From NCBI RefSeq assembly GCF_001427665.1, contig NZ_LMHC01000001.1, positions 231,364 through 295,363 on the forward strand: 64,000 nucleotides of DNA, written 5' to 3'. A program made the translations under genes and the position numbers. This DNA comes from Caulobacter sp. Root655. GTDB lineage: Bacteria; Pseudomonadota; Alphaproteobacteria; Caulobacterales; Caulobacteraceae. Below, piece by piece: positions 26,848 to 35,125 of the stretch. The notes under the pieces were generated by a model. The model ran no database searches, was not told the DNA's origin, and was given only the letters and a program-made list of their open reading frames with translations. How positions within the stretch are numbered: the stretch's first letter is position 1; each line of letters begins with the position of its first letter.

Positions 26848-26937
26848 AGCCCGTTTGGAGAAGCAGGCTTTAGATTCTCCGGCTTGCAGCATGTTCTCGC
26901 CGCCAAACCGCATACATTTTGGCGGAACACGCTGTAG
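26844..26937. repeat. Dispersed alphaproteobacterial repeat, diverged copy D
   Basis: CTAAAGC (26844-26850) pairs with GCTTTAG (26867-26873) in the first half. The second half (from GCATGTTCTCGCCGCC) aligns by eye with the GCGTTTTCTTCACGCGAACC half of the copies at 15136, 37056 and 43525, ending CACGCTGTAG. The left end supplies the hemD stop codon. Confidence 0.6.
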
Positions 26938-26980
26938 CTGAGCGATTGCGCGGCGCGGCGGCGTGGGGCACGAATGGGCC

Positions 26981-27916
26981 ATGACCGCTGCTCCCGATCC
27001 CGCTGAAATCGCCACCCCACGCGATCCGGCGCTCTATGCGCCCCGCCGTGTCCTGGGCCTCGGCTTCTGGGCGGTGATCGCCTTCGGAGTGATCTGCGTG
27101 GCGGCCGGCGCGGCCCTGGCGCGATTCGGCCCCAGCTGGTTCGCGCCCAAGGCCCCGGTCGCGGTCCAGCAGCCGGTCAGCGGCGGGGCTCCGGTCCTGC
27201 CGCCGAGCGATCGCCCGTTGTTCGGCGGACCGGCCGCGCCGCCGGCCCCGACCGTCGCGCCCGAGAACGTCGCCCGACTGGAAAACCGCGTCGCCCTGCT
27301 CGAGGCCGGCCAGCAGCGGGCGCTCGACGCGGCCGGCGCGGCTCTGGCCGCCGCCACCCTCTCCGACGCCGCCCGCACCGCTCGCCCGTTCGCCGAGGAG
27401 TTGGCGGGTCTCGAGCGGGTCTTGCCGCTGTCGCCGGACCTGCGGGCCCTGACCCGCCTGGCCCAGGATGGCGCGCCGACCCGCGCCGGCCTGGCCGCCG
27501 AGTTCGAGACCCTGGCCGCCCGCGCCGCCGTCGCCGCCCGCGACCCCGGCCGCAACGCTGACTTCCTGGCCCGGCTGCGTCACGCCCTGTCCAGCATCGT
27601 CTCGATCCGCCAGGTCGGCTCGACCCAGGGCTCGGCCCCCGACGCCCTGCTGGTTCGCGCCCAGACGCTGCTGAACGAGGGCGACCTCGAAGGCGCCCTG
27701 GCCGCGGTCCAGTCGCTGCCCGCCACCACCCAGACCGTGCTGGCCCCCTGGCGCGCCGCCGCCGAACGTCGGGTGGAGATCGACCGCCACATCGCCACGA
27801 TCCGCGCCGACGCCCTGGCCGGCCTGGTGCAGGTGGCGCGGGCCCAGTCGGCGGGGGTCCCGGTCGTGGCCGCCCCGCCCGCCAACCTCCCGACCGCCGC
27901 TCCGGTGGCTCCATGA
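26981..27916 (+). CDS. HemX/mitofilin-like membrane protein of the haem operon
   Basis: A 311-residue protein with a cytoplasmic N-terminus, one TM helix at about residues 24-46 (VLGLGFWAVIAFGVICVAAG) and a large periplasmic helical part rich in Ala. Position between hemD and hemY, overlapping hemY by four bases, matches the Mic60/mitofilin-like protein found in alphaproteobacterial haem operons; the C-terminal LLVRAQTLLNEGDLEGALAAV segment is typical of its mitofilin-signature region. Role probably in intracytoplasmic membrane shape or envelope contact sites; direct enzymatic role unlikely. The ATG at 26981 is preferred to a GTG 18 bases upstream. Confidence 0.78.
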   Translation: MTAAPDPAEIATPRDPALYAPRRVLGLGFWAVIAFGVICVAAGAALARFGPSWFAPKAPVAVQQPVSGGAPVLPPSDRPLFGGPAAPPAPTVAPENVARLENRVALLEAGQQRALDAAGAALAAATLSDAARTARPFAEELAGLERVLPLSPDLRALTRLAQDGAPTRAGLAAEFETLAARAAVAARDPGRNADFLARLRHALSSIVSIRQVGSTQGSAPDALLVRAQTLLNEGDLEGALAAVQSLPATTQTVLAPWRAAAERRVEIDRHIATIRADALAGLVQVARAQSAGVPVVAAPPANLPTAAPVAP

Positions 27917-29460
27917 TCCGCGCGGCGATCGTCTTCTTCCTGGTGGCCGCCATCGCCGTGGCGGTGGTCGCCCTGACCGGCGAACCGGGCGCGGCCAGCC
28001 TCGACTGGATGGGCTGGCGGGTCGAGATGACCGCCGCCGCCGCCGCGCTGCTGACCCTGTTCGTGGCCCTGCTGGCCACCATCCTGTGGCGCGGCCTGCT
28101 ATGGGTGGTCGAGGCCCCGCGCCGCGCCGCCCGCGCCCGAGCCGAGGCCAGGCGCAAGCAGGGCGTCGAGGCCCTGTCGCGCGGCTTCCTCGCCGTGGCG
28201 GCCGGTGACGGCTCCGAGGCGCGCCGCCTGGCCCAGAAGGCCTCCGAACTGGCCCAGGACGCCCCGGCCCTGGTCCGCGTGCTGGCCGCTCAGGCCGCCG
28301 AGGCGGCCGGCGACCACGTCGCCGCCCGGTCGGCCTACAACGCCATGCTCGGCTTTCCCGAGATGCGCCTGGCCGGCTTGCGCGGCCTGATGCAGACCGC
28401 CCTGGCCGAGGGCGACAAGGCCCTGGCCCTGAAGCACGCCGAGACCGCCTACGGCCTGGCCAAGACCGCGCGCTGGGCCTGGCGCGCCCTGCTCGAGGCC
28501 CGGCTCGAGGCCGGCGACTGGAAGGCCGCGCTCGACCTCGTCCAGGGCGCCCTGGACCGCAAGATCGTGCCGCCGCTGGTCGCCGAACGGGCCCGGGCCG
28601 CCCTGCTGGCCGCCTCGGCCGCCAGCCTGGAGGAGTCCGACGATCCCAAGGCCCTGGCCCAGGCGCTCGATTTCGCCGCCCAGGCCGCCAGGCTGAAGCC
28701 CGACTTCGCCCCCGGCGTGGTGATGGCCGCCCGCCTGCTGGCCGCCGACGGCAAGGCCGCCAAGGCCGGGAGCCTGATCGAGGCCGCCTGGAAGCTTTCA
28801 CCCCACCCGGCCCTGTGGTTGGCCTATCGCGACCTGAAGACCAACGAGACGCCCAAGCTGCGGGCCACGCGCCTGGCGGCCCTGGCCAACCTCAAGCCCG
28901 AGGCCCGCGAGAGCCGGCTGCTCAAGGTCGAGAGCGCCTTGATCGGCGGCGATCCGGTCGCGGCCCGCGCCGCCGCCCGGCTACTTCCGGAAGAGGAGCT
29001 GACGGCCCGCGCCGCCGGCCTGATGTCGCGCGTCGCCTACGCCAACGGCGAACCGGACGAGGCCCGCGCCTGGATCGCCCGGGGCGCGGCCGCGCCGCAG
29101 GAGGCCGACTGGTCCGACCTCGACCCCGAGGGCCGCGCCTTCGCCTACGCCCAGGGCGACTGGGCCCGGCTGACGGTCAGCTACGCCGAGACCGGCGAGC
29201 TGATCCACCCGCGCTTCGAGCGCCGCGAGCGGGCGATGAGTGAGCTGCCCGAGCTGCCCTCGGCCTATGTGGAATCCACGCCCTTCGTCCGCGCGGCCGA
29301 GACCGGCGGGGCGCTGATGCCCATTCCCGACGACCCTGGCGTGTTCGATCCGACCGCGGTCATGGACGGCGGACCGGACGGCGAACCGGGCGGTCCGGGG
29401 CCTCGTCGCAACACGGCTGCACGCCGACGCTTGGCAAGCGGCCCTCGCGCCGCTAAATAG
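27913..29460 (+). CDS. hemY: HemY-like tetratricopeptide membrane protein
   Basis: A 515-residue protein with two N-terminal TM helices (residues about 3-21 and 40-63), then a HemY N-terminal domain (LWVVEAPRRAARARAEARRK) and TPR-like alpha hairpins (QGVEALSRGFLAVAAGDGSE, ALALKHAETAYGLAKTARWA). HemY of this type is not the protoporphyrinogen oxidase; it is a membrane-anchored helper in haem clusters of Proteobacteria. Pro/Gly-rich tail at the C-terminus. ATGA overlap with the preceding gene shows one operon. Confidence 0.88.
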   Translation: MIRAAIVFFLVAAIAVAVVALTGEPGAASLDWMGWRVEMTAAAAALLTLFVALLATILWRGLLWVVEAPRRAARARAEARRKQGVEALSRGFLAVAAGDGSEARRLAQKASELAQDAPALVRVLAAQAAEAAGDHVAARSAYNAMLGFPEMRLAGLRGLMQTALAEGDKALALKHAETAYGLAKTARWAWRALLEARLEAGDWKAALDLVQGALDRKIVPPLVAERARAALLAASAASLEESDDPKALAQALDFAAQAARLKPDFAPGVVMAARLLAADGKAAKAGSLIEAAWKLSPHPALWLAYRDLKTNETPKLRATRLAALANLKPEARESRLLKVESALIGGDPVAARAAARLLPEEELTARAAGLMSRVAYANGEPDEARAWIARGAAAPQEADWSDLDPEGRAFAYAQGDWARLTVSYAETGELIHPRFERRERAMSELPELPSAYVESTPFVRAAETGGALMPIPDDPGVFDPTAVMDGGPDGEPGGPGPRRNTAARRRLASGPRAAK

Positions 29461-29538
29461 GCCCCTCTTCGCGCCGGGCGGTGATTTGCCAGGCGGGAGG
29501 CACCAGGTTTCCAGGCCTCGTCCTGGCGACGAAAGCGC

Positions 29539-29614
29539 GCCGCTTTAGCTCAGCTGGTAGAGCACCTCATTCGTAATGAGGGGGTCACAGGTTCGAGTCC
29601 TGTAAGCGGCACCA
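29539..29614 (+). tRNA. tRNA-Thr (anticodon CGU)
   Basis: A 76-base cloverleaf. Acceptor stem GCCGCTT (29539-29545) pairs with AAGCGGC (29604-29610), then discriminator A and encoded CCA. The anticodon stem CCTCA/TGAGG encloses the loop TTCGTAA, giving anticodon CGU (29572-29574), which reads ACG. T-arm loop GTTCGAGTC is canonical. It stands alone, 78 bases after hemY. Confidence 0.96.
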
Positions 29615-29668
29615 CTTTTCCCTTGTCGTCCGGCCTTGGCATTCAGGGCGATCAAGCGCCTCGCGCCG

Positions 29669-30286
29669 TCAATCATCCCAACCCGGCCGTTTCTTTTTCT
29701 TGCCGAGGGCGAACAGGCCCGGATAGGGCCCCTTGCCGGTGCGGTAGAGGCACCAGTCGTCGTCCTTCTTGCAGTCGCCGTCGAACGCCGCCTTCTTGTC
29801 CGGATCGATCGCCGCGTAGAGCGCCGGCCCGTTCTTGTTCTTCGCGCCCAGGGCTTCGGCGCAGGCCTCGCGCTCGACCTTGCTGAGCTTGAGGATGTCG
29901 GCGTGGTTGCAGCCGCCGCCCTGGCGGGCGGCCTGGCGCAGGGCATCGCCGCCGCCAGTCGGCGTTCCGCGCGCGACGAAGCCCGGCGGCGCGACGATCT
30001 GGGAGGAACCGGCGGCGATGGGCGGGATATTTGCCGGCGGCGCGAGCGCGGGCCGGTGGAGTTGCGGGAGCGAGATCGCCGGCGCCGCATGGCTCGGTGA
30101 CCGGGGCGGCGGTTTGGCGGCGGGCGGCGGGGTGGGCCGCAGAAGTTCGACGACCAGGCTGGGCGGTTCGACCAGGGTCGGGGCCGGCGGAACCCCTCGC
30201 AGCAACGCCCATCCCAGCACGGCGTGCAGGGCCAGGGATGTCAGGCCGACGACCAGCCACCGCCGCGCGCCGCGTTTCAAGGCCAT
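29669..30286 (-). CDS. TonB-like Pro-rich envelope protein, hypothetical
   Basis: A 205-residue protein with an N-terminal signal anchor (WLVVGLTSLALHAVLGWALL), a Pro-rich spacer (residues about 35-105: VEPPSLVVELLRPTPPPAAK and more) and a C-terminal cysteine-containing domain (GGCNHADILKLSKVEREACA, then DGDCKKDDDWCLYRTGKGPYP). The first part is TonB-like but the C-terminal domain is not TonB; four Cys probably make two disulfides in the periplasm. I do not know the family. Confidence 0.72.
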   Translation of the reverse strand: MALKRGARRWLVVGLTSLALHAVLGWALLRGVPPAPTLVEPPSLVVELLRPTPPPAAKPPPRSPSHAAPAISLPQLHRPALAPPANIPPIAAGSSQIVAPPGFVARGTPTGGGDALRQAARQGGGCNHADILKLSKVEREACAEALGAKNKNGPALYAAIDPDKKAAFDGDCKKDDDWCLYRTGKGPYPGLFALGKKKKRPGWDD

Positions 30287-30542
30287 GGGCGCTCGGGCAG
30301 GCGCATCGACTTCTCCTTCACGCCACCACGGTGTTTCTGGCTAGCGTCACCTTGAGGCGAGACCATGGCCGCGGTGTTTCGAACCTGGAGCAATCGCCCG
30401 GCGAACCGCCCGCGCGGATGCGGGAACGCCCGGGTTATGGGCGCCCTCGCCGAATTCTCGCCACGAACCGGATTTTCGCGCCTTGCCGAGGAACGATCGT
30501 CACAAGGCCGTGTTAGTCGGCGTGGGTCTTCGGAGGGGTTCA

Positions 30543-30653
30543 GTGAAGCTCGCCGCGTTGATCATCTTGGTCCTGATCGCAATGCTGATCTGGCCGAGCA
30601 TCGAGCCGCATTTGCTGCGAGTGCTAAGACGGCTTCGACGGGCGTTACGATAG
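30543..30653 (+). CDS. Small single-pass membrane protein, 36 residues
   Basis: A GTG start preceded by a very strong GGAGGGG ribosome site (30531-30538) opens VKLAALIILVLIAMLIWPSI followed by a basic tail rich in Leu and Arg (LLRVLRRLRRALR). Residues 2-19 form one TM helix; the positive tail predicts a cytoplasmic C-terminus. It lies upstream of the polysaccharide locus. No family known to me. Confidence 0.45.
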   Translation: MKLAALIILVLIAMLIWPSIEPHLLRVLRRLRRALR

Positions 30654-30954
30654 AGGTCCGCTCTTCGGTGAATTTGGACAGATGTTCAAATTGTCTCATC
30701 GAATTGATCGGGTGTGTGAAGTCGCCTCAGGCGGGAATGCCCTTCACGCTCGCATTCCGAAGAAGATCACCGTATCTCGGTCGGCAACTATGCTGCACAA
30801 TTGCCGCTTTTAAGCCATCATCGCTCAAAAAATGGCGTGTTCGCGGGCAATTCACGAGTCGCGAGGCTGTTTGCCTAACAGCGCGTAAATAATGCTGGAG
30901 TGTTCGCGAGTGCGGCATTATACCGCTGGTGAAATCGAAAACGGGGAACTCGCC
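30654..30954. other. Intergenic region before the polysaccharide locus
   Basis: About 300 bases with lower GC than the neighbours. It holds no convincing gene; frames crossing it lack ribosome sites and coding composition. The last 60 bases before the ATG at 30955 (TAAATAATGCTGGAGTG, GCATTATACCGC) look promoter-like but I cannot place -35/-10 elements with confidence. Confidence 0.5.
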
Positions 30955-31509
30955 ATGTCATCGCGTTATCTGAGCGCCTTCGTCATTGGACTGGCGATGG
31001 TCACTGCACCCATCGGTCAGTCCGTCGTCTGGGCTCGCGCCACACCGGTCGCGACCGCCGCCTCGCTGCAGGCCACCATCTCCTCGGCCGCCCGCGCGGC
31101 CGCCTCGACGGCGGGCTTCTCGGGCCTCTCCAACGCCGACAAGCTCGCGGCCATCCAGGCCGCCGTCACCCAGGCGCTCGCCACCAGCGGCGCCTCGCCC
31201 GAGATCATCGCCGCCGCGCTGATCCAGGCGGTCAAGTCGGGCATCATCAGCGCCGGCGTGGCGATCGCGGTCGCGGCGACCGTGGCTCCGGAGTTCGCCG
31301 AGATGGTCTCCAAAGACCCGGCGGTCGTCGCCCAACTGGCCGCCACCGGCCAATCGGCCACGGTGACGGGCGCGACGGACGGCGGGCCTTCGGTCAGCGT
31401 CCTGGTCAGCCTGCAAGGCGCGACGGGCGGTGGCGGCGCGGGCGCTCCCACCACCCCGGCCGTCTTCGATCCCTGCGCCGGCGTGATCGCCGCCTACTGC
31501 GGCGGCTAG
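30955..31509 (+). CDS. Small exported Ala-rich protein at the start of the polysaccharide locus
   Basis: A 184-residue protein with a signal peptide (MSSRYLSAFVIGLAMVTAPI, cleaved near VWARA), then an Ala-rich helical mature part (LQATISSAARAAASTAGFSG, DKLAAIQAAVTQALATSGAS) and a C-terminal Gly-rich stretch ending in a Cys pair (DPCAGVIAAYCGG). Not recognised. It precedes the outer-membrane beta-barrel gene by 98 bases on the same strand, which suggests a role in export or assembly of the polymer. Confidence 0.75.
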   Translation: MSSRYLSAFVIGLAMVTAPIGQSVVWARATPVATAASLQATISSAARAAASTAGFSGLSNADKLAAIQAAVTQALATSGASPEIIAAALIQAVKSGIISAGVAIAVAATVAPEFAEMVSKDPAVVAQLAATGQSATVTGATDGGPSVSVLVSLQGATGGGGAGAPTTPAVFDPCAGVIAAYCGG

Positions 31510-31607
31510 AGCTACGTCCCGGTCGGCTTCGACCGGGCGTCCGACCTCTTTGTGTTTGTGGAAGTCCTAGCGGAGACGTGTGTCTCCAAAAGGTGGGGAT
31601 AGGCCAA

Positions 31608-32867
31608 ATGAAATATCTGGTTTCCGCGGCGATCGCGGCCTTGCTGGTCGTATCGACTCCGCACGTGGCTTCGGCCCAGGATACGGCGTCGAACTTCAAG
31701 CGCGACAGGAACGTCAGCGTCCGTGAGCGCCCTCGCCCGGACTATGAAGCGATCGGCGTCAAGGCCGGCGGCTTCACGCTGTATCCGCGGGTGACCGCGA
31801 GCGTCGAGGGCAACGACAACATCTACGCGACGAAAGCCGACGAAAAGGCCGACGCCATCTGGCGCGTGAAGCCTGAACTGGCGGTGCGGTCCAACTGGTC
31901 GCGGCATGCCCTTGGGGCTTTCGCGTCGGCCTCGGTCAATCGCTATGCCGACTTCGCCAGCGAAGACACCGAGGAATACACCTTGGCGGTCAACGGCCGT
32001 CTCGACATCGTGCACGGCTCGAACATTTCCGGCTCGGTGCAATACCAGGCCCTGACCGAACCGCGCACCTCGCCGCAGTCGCCGGCCAGCGCGGTCAAGC
32101 CGATCGAATACAGCCTGCTGACCAGCAAGCTGACGGGCGTGAAGGAATTCAACCGCCTGCGCCTGACGGGTCGGTTGTCCGACCTCGACTATAATTATGA
32201 CGACGGTGTCGACCGGTTGGGCGGGACGGTCGAGCAGGACACCCGCGACCGCAACGAATTCTACTATGGCGGCAAGGTGGAATACGCCATGAGCCCCGAC
32301 ACCGCCCTGTTCCTGTCGGTGCTCGGCAACACCAAGAGCTACGACCTGGCCACCGCCGGCCGCGATTCCGACGGCTATGTCGCCACGGTCGGCGCCAATT
32401 TCGAACTCTCCGAAGTGGTCCGAGGCGACGTCGCCGTCGGCTACATGAAGCAGTCCTACGACAACGCGCTCTACGGCGAGATCGACGGCTTCAGCGGCGA
32501 GGCCAAGGTGGAATGGTTCCCGACCGCCCTGACCACGGTGACGACGACCGCGGGCCGGACGATCGAGGAAGCGGTCACCACCGGATCGCCGGGCTACATT
32601 TCGAACAATATCGGGCTCAACATTGACCACGAATTGCTGCGCAATGTGCTGCTTTCGGCCAATGCCAGCTACGGCAAGGACAATTACGAGAAGATCGATC
32701 GCTCCGACAAGCGTACCGGCGCGGGCGCTTCTGTCGCCTATCTGTTGAACCGCCGGGTCGGTGTCTTCCTGACCTACACCTATCTGAAACAGAACTCCTC
32801 GGGCGTGAACCACGGAACGTCCTTCGCCGACAACAAGCTCGCGGCCTCCGTCGCGCTACAGTTCTAG
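31608..32867 (+). CDS. Outer-membrane beta-barrel protein of the polysaccharide locus
   Basis: A 419-residue protein with a signal peptide (MKYLVSAAIAALLVVSTPHV, then ASAQ). The mature part is a run of amphipathic strands (FTLYPRVTASVEGNDNIYAT, GGKVEYAMSPDTALFLSVLG, LLSANASYGKDNYEKIDRSD) ending in Phe (ASVALQF), the usual BamA recognition end. It belongs to the beta-barrel group found in exopolysaccharide clusters beside OPX and Wzc genes. It could provide the outer-membrane channel that the short OPX protein at 40341 lacks. AAGGTGGGG precedes the ATG. Confidence 0.85.
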   Translation: MKYLVSAAIAALLVVSTPHVASAQDTASNFKRDRNVSVRERPRPDYEAIGVKAGGFTLYPRVTASVEGNDNIYATKADEKADAIWRVKPELAVRSNWSRHALGAFASASVNRYADFASEDTEEYTLAVNGRLDIVHGSNISGSVQYQALTEPRTSPQSPASAVKPIEYSLLTSKLTGVKEFNRLRLTGRLSDLDYNYDDGVDRLGGTVEQDTRDRNEFYYGGKVEYAMSPDTALFLSVLGNTKSYDLATAGRDSDGYVATVGANFELSEVVRGDVAVGYMKQSYDNALYGEIDGFSGEAKVEWFPTALTTVTTTAGRTIEEAVTTGSPGYISNNIGLNIDHELLRNVLLSANASYGKDNYEKIDRSDKRTGAGASVAYLLNRRVGVFLTYTYLKQNSSGVNHGTSFADNKLAASVALQF

Positions 32868-32908
32868 GAAAGCGTCTGGGGTCTCCTCAGCGCCCAACGA
32901 GAGTTTTC

Positions 32909-35125
32909 ATGGACGGCTCAGCTTACGAGACCCCGATCTCTCTGGCGCCTAGCGCCGGAGAGAAGACGTTTGACCTCAATGTCGTGATCGCCACCTTCCG
33001 CCGCCGGCTGCGTCTGTTCGCGGCGGTGGCGTTGGTCGTCTTCGTGGCGGTGCTGCTGTACACCCTGCAGCAGACGCCGCGCTATACGGCGACCGCCCAG
33101 GTCATGCTGGACACCCGCACCGAGCAGGTGACCGACATGAGCGCCGTGCTCTCCGGCCTGCCCGCGGATTCGCCGGTGGTCGACACCGAGGTCGAGGTTC
33201 TGCGGTCGCGTTCGCTGGCCAACCGCGTGGTCGCTCAGCTGAAGCTCGACCAGGACCCCTATTTCAACCCCTATCTCGAAGAGGCCAAGGGCCCGGCCGC
33301 GTGGCTGCCCTGGGTCAAGAAGACCGTGGCGCCGACGTCCGCGGTCGATTCGGTCGAAGCCCAGCGCCGCCGCGAGAAGGTGGTCGACCGGGTGCTCTCC
33401 GGCCTGAACGTCCGCCGCGCCGGCCTGACCTACCTGATCTCGGTCGACTACACCCATCCGCAACCGGAGCAGGCCGCCAGGCTCGCCAACGCCTTCGCCG
33501 ACCTCTATCTGACCGAGCAGCTCGAGGCCAAGTTCGACGCCACCGCCAAGGCCAACGAATGGCTGGACACCCGCGTCGTGGAGCTGCGCGACCAGCTGCA
33601 GCAGGCCGAGGCGGCGGTCCAGCAGTACAAGATCGCCAACAACCTGCTCAGCGCCGAGGGCGCCACCCTGACCGAGCAGGAAATCTCCGGCCTCAACCAG
33701 CAACTGGCCTCCGCCAAGGCCGCCCAGGCCGAGACCGACGCCCGCCTCAACATCGCCCGCAGCCAACTGGCGCGCGGTAGCAACGGCGAGGACGTCGGCG
33801 AGTCGCTCAATTCGCCGGTGGTCCAGCAACTGCGCAAGCAGCGCGCCGAGAAAAGCGCCCAGGTCGCCGACCTCAGCGGCCGTTACGGCGACCGCCACCC
33901 CGACCTGTTGAAGGCCAAGCGTGAGTTGGCCGACATGGACGGCCAGATCCAGGCCGAGATCCGCCGCATCATCTCCAACCTCGAGGCCCAGGCCCAGGTG
34001 GCGCGTCAACGGACCGGCTCGATGGCGGGCAGCGTCTCGGTCTCCAAGGGCACGCTGGCCGGCAACAACCGCGCCGGCATCCGGCTGGGCGAACTGGAGC
34101 GCAAGGCCGAATCCGTCCGGACGCTCTATGAGTCCCTGCTGGCCCGCTTCAAGCAGACCACGACCAGCCAGGGCATCGAACAGCCCGACGCCCGCGTCGT
34201 CTCTCAGGCCAAGATCCCGACCTCGCCGAGCTATCCCAAGCCGTCGCTCAACCTCGCCCTGGGCCTGGCCGCCGCGCTCGGCGCCGGCCTCGCCGCGGTG
34301 GTTCTGGCGGAAATCCTGATGGCCGGCCTGTTCACCGAGGACGAGGTCGAGCACCGGCTGGGCCTGCCCTATCTGGGCTCGGTCCCGCTGCTCAGCTCCG
34401 CCGTCGACGGCAAGCTGGCGCGCGGCGTCAGCCCGGCCGACTACCTGCTGACCAAGCCGTTGTCGGGCTTCGCCGAGAGCTTCCGCAAGCTGCGGGCCGC
34501 CATCCTGTTCTCCAAGGTTGGCGAGCCGGTGAAGGTGATCGCGATCACCTCGTCGCTGCCCGGCGAAGGCAAGACGACCACCACCTTCTCACTGGCCCGC
34601 ACGCTGGCGACGTCGGGGGCCAGCGTGGTCGTCGTCGATTGCGACCTGCGGCAGAGCGCGATCAACCGCTTCCTGGCCGAGCCCCCGACGGCGGGGCTGG
34701 TGGAAGTGCTGAACGGCGTCTGCACGCTAGACCAGGCGCTGATCACCGACGCCAGCGGGGCCAAGGTCCTGGCGCTGACCAGGTCGGCCAACACGCCGCG
34801 CGACGTCCTGGGCTCTCTGGCCATGCGCCGCCTGCTGGCCGAGCTGCGTCAAAGGTTCGACGTGGTGCTGCTCGACACCGCGCCGCTGCTGGCCATCGCC
34901 GACACCCGCATCCTGGCCCCCTCGGCCGACGCGGTGGTGATGCTGGCGCGCTGGAAGACGACCCCCGTCAAGGCGATCACCTCGGCGCTGTCGCTGCTGC
35001 AGGGCCAGGGCGTGTTCGTGGCCGGCGTGGCCCTGACCCAGGTCGATCTGAAGGCTCAGGGGCGCTACGGCTACGGCGACGCCAACTACTATTACAAGAG
35101 CTATCGCAAGTACTATGCCGACTGA
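32909..35125 (+). CDS. Wzc-like polysaccharide co-polymerase / tyrosine autokinase
   Basis: A 738-residue inner-membrane protein. It has an N-terminal Wzz domain with TM1 at about 35-52, a long periplasmic coiled coil (about 160-420) with a GNVR-like stretch before TM2 (about 445-470), and a C-terminal BY-kinase: Walker A SSLPGEGKTTT at about 548-556, Walker A' VVVVDCDLRQS and Walker B VVLLDTAPLLA. The last 20 residues carry eight tyrosines (GRYGYGDANYYYKSYRKYYA), the autophosphorylation cluster. It controls polymer length and export. Its stop overlaps the next gene by 11 bases. Confidence 0.93.
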   Translation: MDGSAYETPISLAPSAGEKTFDLNVVIATFRRRLRLFAAVALVVFVAVLLYTLQQTPRYTATAQVMLDTRTEQVTDMSAVLSGLPADSPVVDTEVEVLRSRSLANRVVAQLKLDQDPYFNPYLEEAKGPAAWLPWVKKTVAPTSAVDSVEAQRRREKVVDRVLSGLNVRRAGLTYLISVDYTHPQPEQAARLANAFADLYLTEQLEAKFDATAKANEWLDTRVVELRDQLQQAEAAVQQYKIANNLLSAEGATLTEQEISGLNQQLASAKAAQAETDARLNIARSQLARGSNGEDVGESLNSPVVQQLRKQRAEKSAQVADLSGRYGDRHPDLLKAKRELADMDGQIQAEIRRIISNLEAQAQVARQRTGSMAGSVSVSKGTLAGNNRAGIRLGELERKAESVRTLYESLLARFKQTTTSQGIEQPDARVVSQAKIPTSPSYPKPSLNLALGLAAALGAGLAAVVLAEILMAGLFTEDEVEHRLGLPYLGSVPLLSSAVDGKLARGVSPADYLLTKPLSGFAESFRKLRAAILFSKVGEPVKVIAITSSLPGEGKTTTTFSLARTLATSGASVVVVDCDLRQSAINRFLAEPPTAGLVEVLNGVCTLDQALITDASGAKVLALTRSANTPRDVLGSLAMRRLLAELRQRFDVVLLDTAPLLAIADTRILAPSADAVVMLARWKTTPVKAITSALSLLQGQGVFVAGVALTQVDLKAQGRYGYGDANYYYKSYRKYYAD

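Noticed and set aside
30365..30892. 175-codon + frame before the polysaccharide locus
   Set aside because: Arg/Ser-rich composition with no domain, no ribosome site and conflict with the better supported 36-residue frame at 30543.
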